The notes: generated from the sequence alone by a model not told the origin. A DNA stretch of 64,000 nt from Letharia columbiana (GCF_014066305.1 NW_023501057.1:780119-844118); one strand, 5' to 3'; counted from the stretch's first letter, positions 39,108 to 48,899 are shown. A program made the numbers and translations.

Positions 39108-39479
39108 ATAATTGTTCGCCGACTATGTGTATTCATGGTCTATGGCTTAGCGTGGCGACGCATATTTCGCGGGGAGTCACTGCAGATACTAGCGGTAGCT
39201 TGACCCCGGACGTTAGTGTTTTGCACATGGCGTGGCAGCTTTTGAAGGCGAATGCTAAGATGATGAGAGGAGAGCGAAGATCCTCTGAGCAGTCGAGAGC
39301 TTTATGTGACGCAAGCGAGAATCCTTTGCGCCTATAATAGCTGACGAACATCGTATAGCCTCTTTCTCACATTGCTGTCGGCGATTTATATTTCTCTCCA
39401 TCATGTTAGTGGTGCATGAGAGAGACCTAGAGTGTCATGACGCAAGTACTCTAGTTGAATCGAGGTCTTTGCTCCAGGG
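39108..39479. other. Intergenic RAD16/thioesterase pseudogene
   Basis: About 370 bp between two convergent units; no gene or repeat recognised. Confidence 0.4.
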
Positions 39480-40699
39480 TTTGCTCCCATGTCCTCCTTC
39501 GCTGCCGGGATTGCCTCTACTCATCTTCCTCTCTGCGCCGACAATGAGTACAACATGAGAGCTTACTGCCACGATATACTCGCTTTTTCCAAGATAATAA
39601 AGTCAATGTCCATTCGCCCATTCATTGTCATCTTGGCTCTTACTCTTGCGATGAGCCATGCCGCGCCCTCCAACGGGTTAGCATTTCTGACGTCAAGGTT
39701 CACACGGCAGTTGAATACCAGGATTGGGCCCTTTGAGATTGCCTCGGACCTTTCGGGAATGAAGCCGACATCCAAGGCTCCGCATGCCGTGGGGGAACCT
39801 CCTGCGTCGGCTTGTAGGTTCTTCATCTCTCTTTCAAGATCTTCTTGGCCGTACGCTGTCTCCATGACTTGTGGAAACATGTCAGCCACATAGCCTAGGC
39901 TCTCCTGCGTGAAACGCTCCGTCCCCTCGAAACACAGCCATTGATCGACCAAGGCCGGGCCAGCCTAACCCTGGTCAAGTGAGTCCTGACTGTTGAAGAT
40001 TCCGGAATCATCTTCTCCTCGTTAGAACAGTAACTGGAGCCTGGGGACAGTTCTGGAGGGTAAATCAAAGCTTCTGGCTCCCAAGAGTGTCTTTCGATCA
40101 AATCTCGTTGCCCAGTATGAAATAATTAATCCAAAAACACGTACAGTGGTGACCTGTTTTACGGATATTGTGGAACGGCTTGTGATGGAGCGACCAGTTT
40201 TGGTCGGTGCCGCTACGTAGTGCTTGGGTAGAAGGGAGAGATAGAGGAGGTGGAGAGAGTGAATAAGCCGCCGGAAGAGACATGCCTGTTTTTTGCATGG
40301 AAATTTGATTGCGTGAGGTGCCTGATCGCCTTGCGTAAGTCCAAGTTTTGATTCTGTAATTTTTTGAAGTTTGCTCTGTCCTCGGAATTCGGCGAAGAAA
40401 GCGGGTCGAAAGGCCAAAGTGTGTGGTTGGTGGTAAGAAGATAGATAGTATGGTATGGAAGTGCAGTGTGGCTACTAAGAGAATACAGGAAGTAACGTAA
40501 CCGCCGTGGGGGACTGAGGAGGTTTCTGAAGTTTTTGTCAAAGGAGAGATTCCGGATCATCCGGATCACCAAAAACATTCACGCAGCGATTTTCTCCGAT
40601 ACAAGCAAGTATATGTAATTAGATAGACTTGCTACTGCCAATGCACCAGTCAGGGTGAAGGAAAACCTTGTGACTGCGGGTGCCAATAGCACTAGGCAT
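39480..40699 (-). pseudogene. Thioesterase-like (4HBT/hotdog family) gene broken by several frameshifts
   Basis: The left part on minus is intact: ATG at 40699 gives MPSAIGTRSHKVFLHPDWCIG, an intron ends at CCTCAG near 40516, and exon 2 begins PHGGYVTSCILLVATLHF, the hotdog start. After that the conserved pieces lie in different frames. QPHTLAF is in one, FLRRIPRTEQ in the next, SLPAAYSLSPPP in that frame, and ALVDQWLCFEGTERFTQESL in another. The acidic/aromatic core FNCRVNLDVRNANPL ... RMDIDFIIL follows. The last conserved piece (EYIVAVSSHVVLIVGAER) is shifted again, after an A run near 39585-39590. At least three indels are needed, so no full protein can be made. Such proteins hydrolyse acyl-CoA thioesters; the substrate is unknown. 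Confidence 0.72.
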
Positions 40700-41429
40700 T
40701 GGTCCCATTCCCACAGCGGTCAGCAATCTTCTTGGAGGTCAATGTCCGACTGCCTCACAACCCAGACCATGGTATCCACTAAGAGTTGACAAGATGGGAA
40801 AGAGTCTACTGGATGCTGCAAGCCCTTGCAACGGTGGTTTTCATACCGGGCGGCATTGCAACACGTATCCAGGCTTTGTATCGCCGGGGCAGCTACTCGT
40901 ACGAGAGGAACGTTCTCTACATTCAGCGTAGTGCACCGGCTTCTCTCAATTATATAGGAGATGTACACAAGACTGAATTCTGGGAGCTTTCCAAGTCGAG
41001 GAAATTTCTTATTGCTAGATGTATAGCCACAAGCTACGCCGTCGTCAGGATGAGCTTCATGATCCGCCAGGGTGCTCGAAAATTGTCGATAACTTAAGGC
41101 CATCAAGGCGTGATTAGACTTTGAGTGTCATCATAGCCACTCCAATGCTACAAGGAAAGAGGTATTTTATATCTAAAATCACGACAGAACCTCCTTCTCC
41201 TAGAGCTTCCCATGCCAGCTTGCGCAATTGTCTCAAAACAGCTGGTCTCTATACTCTAATCTTTTGGTGCTGATCAACGTCACTTCGGTCTTGACTTTCT
41301 ACGCAGACCTCGGAGTTAGCGTTGTTTATTCGAGGTAGGAAGTAAAGTTGCAAGACAGATCTGAGGAATAGAAAGGTCTTCTTGCTCCCGAAACATGTCT
41401 TGCGAGTCAACTTCGTTACCAAACAAGGA
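40700..41429. other. Intergenic pseudogene/rhodopsin-like gene, 730 bp
   Basis: The open frames 40786-41097 (plus) and 40720-41106 (minus) overlap each other and resemble no family I know. The 5' flank of the pseudogene and the 3' flank of the membrane-protein gene lie here. Confidence 0.4.
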
Positions 41430-43006
41430 TCAGCTCCGAAATGTACGTACGATGCGTCTCGATGGGGTTTGCATCTCCTCTAGACTGATCTGATCATCAG
41501 GATTCCCACGCTGTTTCCTTCCGCCATGCACGTGCGCATTGTGGCCCCAAGTTGTATTATTCTCGACGCCCGTTTCTTCAAGACGAGTGAAACTTCTAAG
41601 GGTACCATCCTCACCTTTGTTGCGACTCCACGTGTACCGCGAGGGGGTGCCGCTGCCATAGTCCTGGGCGCTCTTGTTTCTCGTACCCTTGAACGTTGGG
41701 CCATGGTAGGTATTACTGACAAGCCTTTTCAGGAGAGGTCGTAGACTCGGCAAACATGCGCTGACGACGCCCATAGTCGGCTCAGTGGCAGTCCAGATTC
41801 CAGCGTTCACGTACCTCCCTTGCATGTTCATCAGACCTCATCTTTTTCCATAATTCCTTGATATAGCAACGAGAAACTTACAGGTAAGGTCAACGTCTTC
41901 CAATCGCGAGAGAACGATTAATCGGATAATACTGCATAGGCAAACGCTGCAAGCATAATCAGTACGTTGGGGCTATCTAAGCCGGAAATCTTCTCACAAG
42001 CCAGCAACCATAAAAATGGACGTCAGGGTTACTTTTTGCCCCTTAGTTGTTCGCAGACGCCACAGGAGAGGAATTGGCTTCATTAATATCAGCAAAAGTG
42101 CGTCTAGTCATGCGTGCTAAGGTTGTACCATAAAGACAATCAGCGCGTCCAATGCGCAATTGACTCCACCAGCGACCAAGAAGAGCAAGTTTACATTCAC
42201 GCAACGAGCATGTACTCTGTCTTCTACATCCCAAAAGGCATGTATGGGCACACTGAAGTTTGTATGTGTGAATAAAATTCGTTCAGACCGCTGGGTGGAC
42301 GGCTTACCATTGGAATATGACAATCATTACGAACGTGACTGTAAAACACAGCACGACGGCAGTCATGATGAGCAGAACGATCCGGAGCTGGGCAATAGGA
42401 AAGATCCTGCGATAGAACGCAAGACTAGATACGAGACCGCATCAGCAAATCAGACTCGAAGTCCCTTCGTCGGGCAATCTTACATGGAGAGCTTGTTAAA
42501 ACAAATGGTGAGCCCGAAGAAAAGTTCAAAGACCCAAAGGGTTTGGAGGAACATCGATGTCGCATCGAGGGGCAGTATCCATATGTGCCTACCGAATCCT
42601 CGAGGAATCGCTATCTTATGTGTCAGGTGGGTTGGAAGCGGTAATGAGAGTTGACGACTGACATATCAGATTGAGTATAGGCAGGACGTATGAAAGAAGC
42701 TTCCCAACTGTCAGACAGACTCCCGGAAACAGAGCACCAAAAGTATGCCACTGACCAAAGCAAGAACAATGAGAAGGTCGTCCCACTAATGTGACGCAAG
42801 AGCATCAGTACAATATTTATGTCAAAGCAGATGATCCGACGTTATACCCAATATCCCGCCCTCGAGATCTTCCTGGAGACGAGACGTAGAACGACAAAGA
42901 CTGTAGGTATTATTATGAAGGCGATGTTCGATGCTCGTATCCTGTCACCCTGATCCGCTTGGAGATTGAAGCCCGGTTCGCCGGTAGGAGGTGCCTCATT
43001 AGCCAT
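41430..43006 (-). CDS. Rhodopsin-domain integral membrane protein (fungal seven-helix family)
   Basis: Eight exons on minus: 43006-42848, from 42785 (3' end near 42738 or 42717), 42614-42484, 42424-42308, 42252-42129, 42077-41998, 41946-41882 and 41818-41430, about 370-377 residues. The start reads MANEAPPTGEPGFNLQ. Helix 1 is ASNIAFIIIPTVFVVLRLV, then WDDLLIVLALVSGILL. Family motifs follow: IPRGFGRHIWILPLDA, FNKLSILAFYRRIFPI, CVPIHAFWD, VNCALDALIVFM, PIPLLWRLRTTKGQKV and DVDLTWRYVNAGIWTATEP. The last exon is a polar tail. The family is large in Pezizomycotina and mostly uncharacterised; some members sit beside secondary-metabolite genes, but nothing here suggests that. The end of exon 2 is uncertain; other junctions keep phase. 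Confidence 0.85.
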
Positions 43007-43790
43007 GGTGTTTGTTGTAGCGTTCGCTCAACAGACTTGATGCGAGCATTGGTGAAGACAGTCGTCAGGATGGGAGTGTACTCGTCCTGTGCCCACACGC
43101 ATGCTCTCATCCTCTCACATGCAAAAGCAGCAAAGGCAGTCAATAAATCCCGGAGCTGTCGCTTCATATTAATCAGATTGTGGCTTTGGAGTACGCCGCG
43201 AGAAGTCGAGCAGGGGTCTGACGACACGGTATCATTTAGATGTTGCAACGATAATAAGATTATACACATCCAGTTACAGTAGTCCAGATGATCCTTACCA
43301 TTTTTTAGTGAATAAAAGGAAGACCTCTGCTAAACGCGCCGCACTCTCTCGTTCCTAGCAGTATGACACGCAATGCAAGGCTGCACCCTTGTGGTGCCTT
43401 GAATTATCTCACAATCTCCCAGTCCACAGTCCACATGAGTGGTTTCATCACGGACGAGCTGTTGGAAGCAGGACAAGTAAGAATGGAATAAAATGGCAGG
43501 TGAAGCCGACATAAGATACTGTAGTCAGCAATTAGTTATCCTCAAATCCGAGCTACCAAGATAGTTATGATACTTAAGATAGTGGCTAGTAAGGGACATG
43601 TAGGTAGTGGTGATAGATAGGCAGGGTAGGGTCTAGTCTCAGTAATTCAGACTCACGGCTAGCCGGGGTACCTATGGCCAGCCCTACACTCGTGCCTCGC
43701 TTCGGGGGCCAATCATATCGCAGGCTTATTACGGTATACCCCTCCCTTAGAGTCTGAGTAGGAAACCCCCGAATCGCTACATTAATCGTT
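43007..43790. other. Intergenic transition from gene-rich to AT-rich DNA
   Basis: No convincing gene. The last 170 bp (43620-43790) still has ordinary base composition (CTAGCCGGGGTACCTATGG), and composition then changes abruptly to the RIP pattern. Confidence 0.5.
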
Positions 43791-44842
43791 AATTTGTGTG
43801 AGCTCACCGTAATAATTACCCCGTTAACGGGAAATCGCGACTTTCTCTAATTTTCCAGCTATTATTACATAGTCTTTTAATATTAATTAAGAAGGTAATA
43901 GACCTTTCGAGGTCGCTAAATAAGTATATAAACTTTTTATTATAATCGGATAGCTCGTTATTATCGCATAAGCTTATTCGAATATATATTCTTCGCTAAC
44001 GATTATAGCACTTATCTTTAGCCGATTATTCTCTCGATAATTAAATTTTAGACGATAGCGTATTATATTTAGTATTATTAAAAGATTATATAACGAGTCG
44101 AGTATAATAATTAAATTATAAGTTTAATCGTATTAGTATCTAATGAAAATCGAGTATTAAAGTTATTTCCTCTATATATATATTTATTAACTCGAAGATA
44201 TATTACTTAGAAGTTAAAGAAAGTATAAAATATATATCTTAAATGATTTTAACGCGCTTAACGCGTTTAAAACGAATTTAAGCGAATAAGAAGACTATAA
44301 GAAACACTTAGATACGCGATTTTCTCTTCGACGACGATAGCGAGATATCTTCGAATTATATATATTAACCTCTTTATAACTTATAGAAATATCCTTTCTC
44401 CTAACGAATACGAAGTTTTAAAATATTTAACGAATTAGTTTTAGAGTAAAGAAAAAAAGTTATATATTTAATTCTCGGATATAAAAGTAGAGAGAAGAAT
44501 ATTTTAACGTTTAAAGTAAAGAGGAATGTTACTTAACTTTTAATCTTCTTTAATAAGAAATATATTAACTACTAATAGATCTAGAGCTAGATATCTCTTA
44601 ATAATTTCTTAAAATTTCAGAGTTAAGATAACTAAGCGATATTCGATTAGATCGTTTATAACGATAATATAGATCTTTCTATATTTAAAGACGTCTTTTT
44701 CTACGTTCTATATATCTATAAGAGACTTCGACGTCGTGCGAGATATTTTTATTCATCGATGTCGCCGTTACTAATATCTGACTTCACATTAAAAGAATAA
44801 ATTATCTCCGCTTCGCTCTCCGCTCTACTCTCCGCTATATAT

Positions 44843-44867
44843 ACTTACTTACTTACTTACTTACTTG

Positions 44868-44899
<32 letters not shown>

Positions 44900-44916
44900 T
44901 TTATTTATTTATTTAT
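44843..44916 (+). repeat. Microsatellite (CTTA)n followed by (TTTA)n
   Basis: About fourteen tandem ACTT/CTTA units with one C-to-G-type interruption (CTTG) pass into about five TTTA units. The switch from CTTA to TTTA is a C-to-T change within the same register. Confidence 0.95.
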
Positions 44917-45491
44917 ATCTATCGCCGCGGCGACTCTCGTAAGTCTAATCGTCTAAAGAATAGGGGAGACTATAAAAAATAGAAGGAGACTACGGCGTCT
45001 AATCGAAGTAATGAACTAACTAGCGAGGCCACGGCATTTTCCCTAATACGTCGTATCGTCGGTTCGGCAAGTACTATAGTAATTACCTCGAGGATTAATA
45101 TACTAATAAGAGAATTTTTATATAATATCTACGCGTTTATTAAGATATATAATATTCTTAAGTATTATATCGCTATTATAACTAAGTTAGCTAAGTTTTT
45201 TAATAGAATAGAATTAAATATCTACTTTTTAACTATTATATTATAGCTTCTAATTTAACGAGAGCCTATTTAACTATTTATTCGACTTTTTTCATATTAC
45301 GTAGTTACGCATTTTTATTAAGAATTATATATACGTAGAGTATAAATATTACATATCGGATAATATATCAAAAAAATAAGTCTTAGTAGAATTTTCTACT
45401 TAGACTCACCTTAAGGTCGGTGAGGCTAAGCTGAGACTAGGTAGGGTCGTAGGTGAAACTCGATGATGATCTACCTTAGGGGCCGGGAAGG

Positions 45492-45618
45492 TGTTAGGAA
45501 CAGTCCCCACGGGGGCCCTACGGGGCCTCTGCGGGCAGGTATTTAAGTCCAAATAGGGGTGTCTGACTGTCAAGCGCAGACACCCCCGGAACCAGCTTTT
45601 TTAGCTGAGTTGCTAACA
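45492..45618 (+). repeat. 5' LTR of the TRIM-like element
   Basis: 127 bp, TG...CA ends with 6-base inverted tips TGTTAG/CTAACA. It contains a TATA-like TATTTAA (45540-45546) and a 10-bp-stem hairpin, GGGGTGTCTG (45556-45565) with CAGACACCCC (45577-45586), loop of 11. Confidence 0.9.
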
Positions 45619-45621
45619 ATA

Positions 45622-45633
45622 GTGTCTGCGCTT
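45622..45633 (+). promoter_or_regulatory. Putative self-complementary primer-binding site
   Basis: GTGTCTGCGCTT begins three bases after the 5' LTR end, the usual place for a primer-binding site. It is the exact reverse complement of AAGCGCAGACAC at 45572-45583 in the LTR. It lacks the TGG start expected for most tRNA-primed sites. Self-priming is an inference. Confidence 0.6.
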
Positions 45634-45836
45634 TGTTTCCGGGTCGGTGACAGCCTAAAGAATCTGGCTAGCCACCCCGGAGCGACACTAGCCATAGCCG
45701 AGGGTGACACGCTTAGTCTACTGAGGGTCGGGGGTTCGAGGACGCTTGAATCCCCCATCAAAAATCAGAAACTTGATTTTTTCAGAGGGTCGCTCGGGTA
45801 ATAGTCACGCCGAAGGCGGGCCCCGAAGCCGAATAC

Positions 45837-45924
45837 TTTCGGGCAGGACGCCCTATTCCATTGAGGACATTTCGGGCAGAACAGCCCTATTCCATTGAGG
45901 ACATTTCGGGCAGAACGCCCCAGG
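45837..45924 (+). repeat. Tandem 33-34 bp repeat inside the TRIM-like element
   Basis: TTTCGGGCAGGACGCCCTAT... at 45837-45869 and its near copy at 45870-45903, followed by a partial third copy (TTTCGGGCAGAACGCCCC). CGGGCAG...GCCC can form small hairpins in each unit. Confidence 0.85.
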
Positions 45925-46280
45925 GCCAAAAAGCCCCAGAAGCAGACGCCCGGGAAAGAAACCCCGAGGCTGGCCAAAAAACAGGCCTGAATTTGATTTG
46001 TGTGCGCTAAGGCGGGGTCACAGGCCCGGAATACAGCCCCATTCCCACATTGTACCGGTGCGAAGGCGGGCCAAAGGCCTTTCACTTGGTAGCCCCGTGG
46101 GCAAAAACCCCAGTGGCAAATTTCAAGCCCCGCAAAATGAGCGGGCATTTAGAAGTCTTCGGGGGAGTAAACCCCGGAGCACAGGGCATGTTGTCCTTGA
46201 GATCGTGGATCTTTCGGGGAGTGAGTCCCCGGAACGTTGCGATTTTTGCACCATCTTCGGAGCTCGAGGACGAGCCCCCT

Positions 46281-46294
46281 AGAGGGGGAGGCAT
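46281..46294 (+). other. Polypurine tract of the TRIM-like element
   Basis: AGAGGGGGAGGCAT sits directly before the 3' LTR, where plus-strand DNA priming is expected. It fixes the element's orientation as plus. Confidence 0.7.
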
Positions 46295-46420
46295 TGTTAG
46301 AAACAGTCCCCACGGGGGCCTACGGGGCCTCTGCGGGCAGGTATTTAGGTCCAAATAGGGGTGTCTGACTGTCAAGCGCAGACACCCCCGGAACCAGCTT
46401 TTTTAGCTGAGTTGCTAACA
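46295..46420 (+). repeat. 3' LTR of the TRIM-like element
   Basis: 126 bp, same ends and same internal hairpin as the 5' copy; it differs by one missing C in the G/C run, TTAGA for TTAGG, and TAGGTCC for TAAGTCC. Confidence 0.9.
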
Positions 46421-46834
46421 GAAGGTCGCACTAAGGCTATTATACGTACTCGTCTTCACTAGAATTTGCAATCTCTAAAACTTAATCTTTATAATTTATT
46501 ATTTCATAATAGAACGAGTAAAGGCCTATGAATTAAATTTATAATTATTTTTTTAATTAGAGCTATCGAGTAAATAGATAAGCGATCTTTAATAAGCGAA
46601 CTTTAATAAGCGATATTTGAATTCCTTACGCTTTAGTAATTATAAGACTAAATTCAAAAAAAAAAATCTAAAAGCTCATATTTCGTTCTATAATTTAAAA
46701 ACAAAATTTTAAAATTTTAATAGAAAATAAAAAAAATATTCTAAAATTACATAATGTATATCTATTTTTTAATTAGAGCTATTCGACTATATTTTTTTAA
46801 TAATTATAAACGCTAATTTATTTATTCGCGATAA

Positions 46835-47016
46835 TTTAGTCGATCTAATTAAAGAGCGTAGTAATTCTAAATTTATAATTAGCTATATATATTTTTTTTT
46901 AATTAGTATATATAAAAGAATAAAATAAAACTAAGTTTAAAAATCTTAAATTTATATATATATCTAGCTAATTATAAATTTAGAATTTACTACGCTCTTT
47001 AATTAGATCGACTAAG
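46835..47016. repeat. Imperfect foldback (inverted repeat arms about 56 bp)
   Basis: Left arm from 46835 (TTTAGTCGATCTAATTAAAG...) to about 46890 is mirrored by the right arm, about 46955-47016 (...CTTTAATTAGATCGACTAAG), with a 65-bp AT-rich centre. It could be a MITE-like element or a palindromic LTR fragment; both arms carry RIP-type composition. Confidence 0.8.
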
Positions 47017-47282
47017 TTAGTTTTATAATTCTTTTATACCTTCTTATTAAAGATTAAATATTATTAAAATTCGAATTACGTAACTCTTAGCGTCTTAACG
47101 ATTATATAACTACGTTATATAATATATCTTAGCGCGTCTATATTAAGTCGCTCTTTTCTTTTATAGAATTTAATAATTAATATAATTAAGTATTTTATCT
47201 TTATATTTTAATAGATTATAAGTTTAAATTATATTTAATAACTATTTTAATAATAATATAATCTATCGCTATAATTATAATT

Positions 47283-47460
47283 AATTACGAATATAATAGA
47301 AACGAAGATATAGAAGATAGCGTTATAATAGCGCCTTAATAGATAATATCTTCTAGTAGATTTCTTTATAGAATCTTAATGAATTATCTTATATTTAATT
47401 TATAAATCTACTATAGTAATAATAATTAATTTTCTACTATTATAATAATAATAGTAATAT
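47283..47460 (+). repeat. Dispersed direct repeat, copy A (LTR-like)
   Basis: About 175 bp related to copies at 47815-47995 and 55088-55262. Shared core segments include AGTAGATTTCTTTATAGAAT and TTCTACTATTATAATA. It is the most diverged copy. Confidence 0.7.
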
Positions 47461-47584
47461 TAGATTACTATATAGTAAGTATTATATAATTACTTATTAT
47501 ATACTATACTTCTAATATATTAATAATTCTTACTATATTAAAGATTTAATTAGATTCTTAAATTCTTATTATTTTCGCTATATT

Positions 47585-47770
47585 TCTTTCTATATTACGA
47601 GAATCTTAATTCTTTAATATAAGAATCTCACTCTTTTCGAATTATCCTTTTTATATTATAAGAATTCTAATTTTTTAATATAAGAATCTTACTCTTTTCG
47701 CTATTATCCTTACTACGTTATAAAAATCTTAAAAATTCTAATTCTTTAATATAAGAATCTCGATTTTTTA
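47585..47770 (+). repeat. Tandem repeat, period about 60-70 bp
   Basis: Recurring TTAATATAAGAATCT(C/T)ACTC and TTTTCG(A/C) blocks separated by TATCCTT and ATTATAAGAAT variants, about three units, lying between repeat copies A and B. Confidence 0.65.
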
Positions 47771-47814
47771 GAATAAGAAAGCTATTATTAAGCTAAATTT
47801 ATTATTAATTATTA

Positions 47815-47995
47815 TAAATATAATAGAAAGATAGAAACGAAGAGATAGAAGATAGCGCTATTATAGCGCCTTAGCAGATAATACTTACTAGTAGATTTCT
47901 TTATAGAATCTTATTATCTTATATTTAACTTATAAATTTATAATAGTAATAGCAATTGATTTCCTACTATTATAATAATAATATTCAAGAGTAGT
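47815..47995 (+). repeat. Dispersed direct repeat, copy B (LTR-like)
   Basis: Closely matches copy C at 55088-55262 in the same orientation, 7.3 kb apart. It is immediately followed by the chromodomain-type Gypsy fragment. Confidence 0.75.
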
Positions 47996-48049
47996 ATAGT
48001 CTTTCTACGCTTATATTATAAATATAAGATCTCTAGCTTAAGTAATCAC

Positions 48050-48420
48050 AAACTTCACAACTAGAGAATTAGCCCCTTTAAGGTTCTTGATAAGATTAAA
48101 AAGCTTGCGTATCGCCTTAAGCTCCCTTTACTGATAAGAATTTACCCGGTTATTTTAGTGGCGCAATTGGAACCTACTAAGAACGAGGATTCTTATATAC
48201 GCGCTCGTGCTTTTATTACTTCTGAAGTCGAGAAAGATAGCACTATTACGAATATCTACGAAATCGAGACTCTATTAAAAAAGTAAGAATCTAGAGATAA
48301 AGTTTAGTACTTAATTAAGTGAAAGAACTACGAGAATAAATATAACGTATAATATAATCTAGATAATCTTAAGAATACTAAGAAATTAATTAAGAAATAT
48401 AAAATAAGAATTAGATTATA
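48050..48420 (+). pseudogene. Ty3/Gypsy pol 3' end with chromodomain, fragment
   Basis: Readable as KVLDKIKKLAYRLKLP, then VILVAQLEPTKNED, AFITSEVEKDS and YEIETLLKK, the linker seen after integrase in chromoviruses. A chromodomain follows, with KNYENKYNV and YNLDNLKN. Two tryptophan positions of the chromodomain read as stops (TGA, TAA), as expected from RIP. The left 220 bp retains a higher C and G content than its surroundings. There is no start, and the upstream part of pol is absent, replaced by repeat copy B. Confidence 0.7.
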
Positions 48421-48519
48421 ACTTAGAAGATTAAATCGATAACGTATTAGAATAGAAGTTTAAGAAAATGTTTTTTTTATTATAATATAGTTTCGTTTAT
48501 AGTATTAAAAAAGAAAGTT

Positions 48520-48712
48520 TATACTTTCTTTAACTTCTTTACTTAAAAAATAAGCTTTCTTAACTTTCTTTTCGAAGAAAGAGCTTTCTTAACTCTTTAT
48601 TTAAAGAATAAATTAATATTCTTTTCGAAGAAAGGGCTTTCTTAACTCTTTACTTAAAAAATAAGTTAACTTTCTTTCTAAAAAAAGGGCTTTCTTAATT
48701 CTTTACTTGTTG
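48520..48712 (+). repeat. Tandem repeat, period about 60 bp
   Basis: About three units built from CGAAGAAAG(A/G)GCTTTCTTAA and CTTTA(C/T)TTAAA(A/G)AATAA. Each unit contains a small palindrome, GAAAG...CTTTC. Confidence 0.75.
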
Positions 48713-48784
48713 ATTTGAAAGTTGTTTATTTTATTCGGCTGTTTAGCTGAGATAGCCGCCTTAACGAAGATATTCCATCTGAAA

Positions 48785-48870
48785 ATCTATAGGGACTCGA
48801 ACCCGTAAACCGCTCGCGTTCGAGTATATATAGAGTATCGCGTAAAGATCTTTATAGAGGGAGATCATAT
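48785..48870 (-). other. tRNA-like or SINE-like remnant with Pol III B-box motif
   Basis: On minus, 48803-48793 reads GGTTCGAGTCC, a perfect B-box/T-arm core, preceded by CTCG-AACG-CGAG, which could be a variable arm. No complete cloverleaf or convincing A-box could be drawn. It may be chance or a mutated tRNA-derived element. Confidence 0.25.
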
Positions 48871-48899
48871 CGAGTAACTCTATTAAATTAACGCTAAAT

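Larger units (their letters stand above)
45492..46420 (+). mobile_element. TRIM-like miniature LTR retrotransposon, GC-rich, no coding capacity
   Basis: Two direct terminal repeats (45492-45618 and 46295-46420), beginning TGTTAG and ending CTAACA, enclose 676 bp. A perfect 5-bp target duplication GAAGG lies at 45487-45491 and 46421-46425. A purine tract (AGAGGGGGAGG) precedes the right repeat. The LTRs differ at about three positions, so insertion is fairly recent or homogenised. The internal region has no gag, protease, RT or integrase; the frame at 45559-45801 crosses the LTR boundary and is not a gene. Base composition is GC-rich with abundant CA and TG, unlike everything around it. Mobilisation would need proteins from another element. 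Confidence 0.88.

Noticed and set aside
45559..45801. 80-residue open frame across the TRIM-like LTR boundary
   Set aside because: It starts inside the LTR and covers the primer-binding site; the second LTR copy would code the same start without continuation. No family resemblance.
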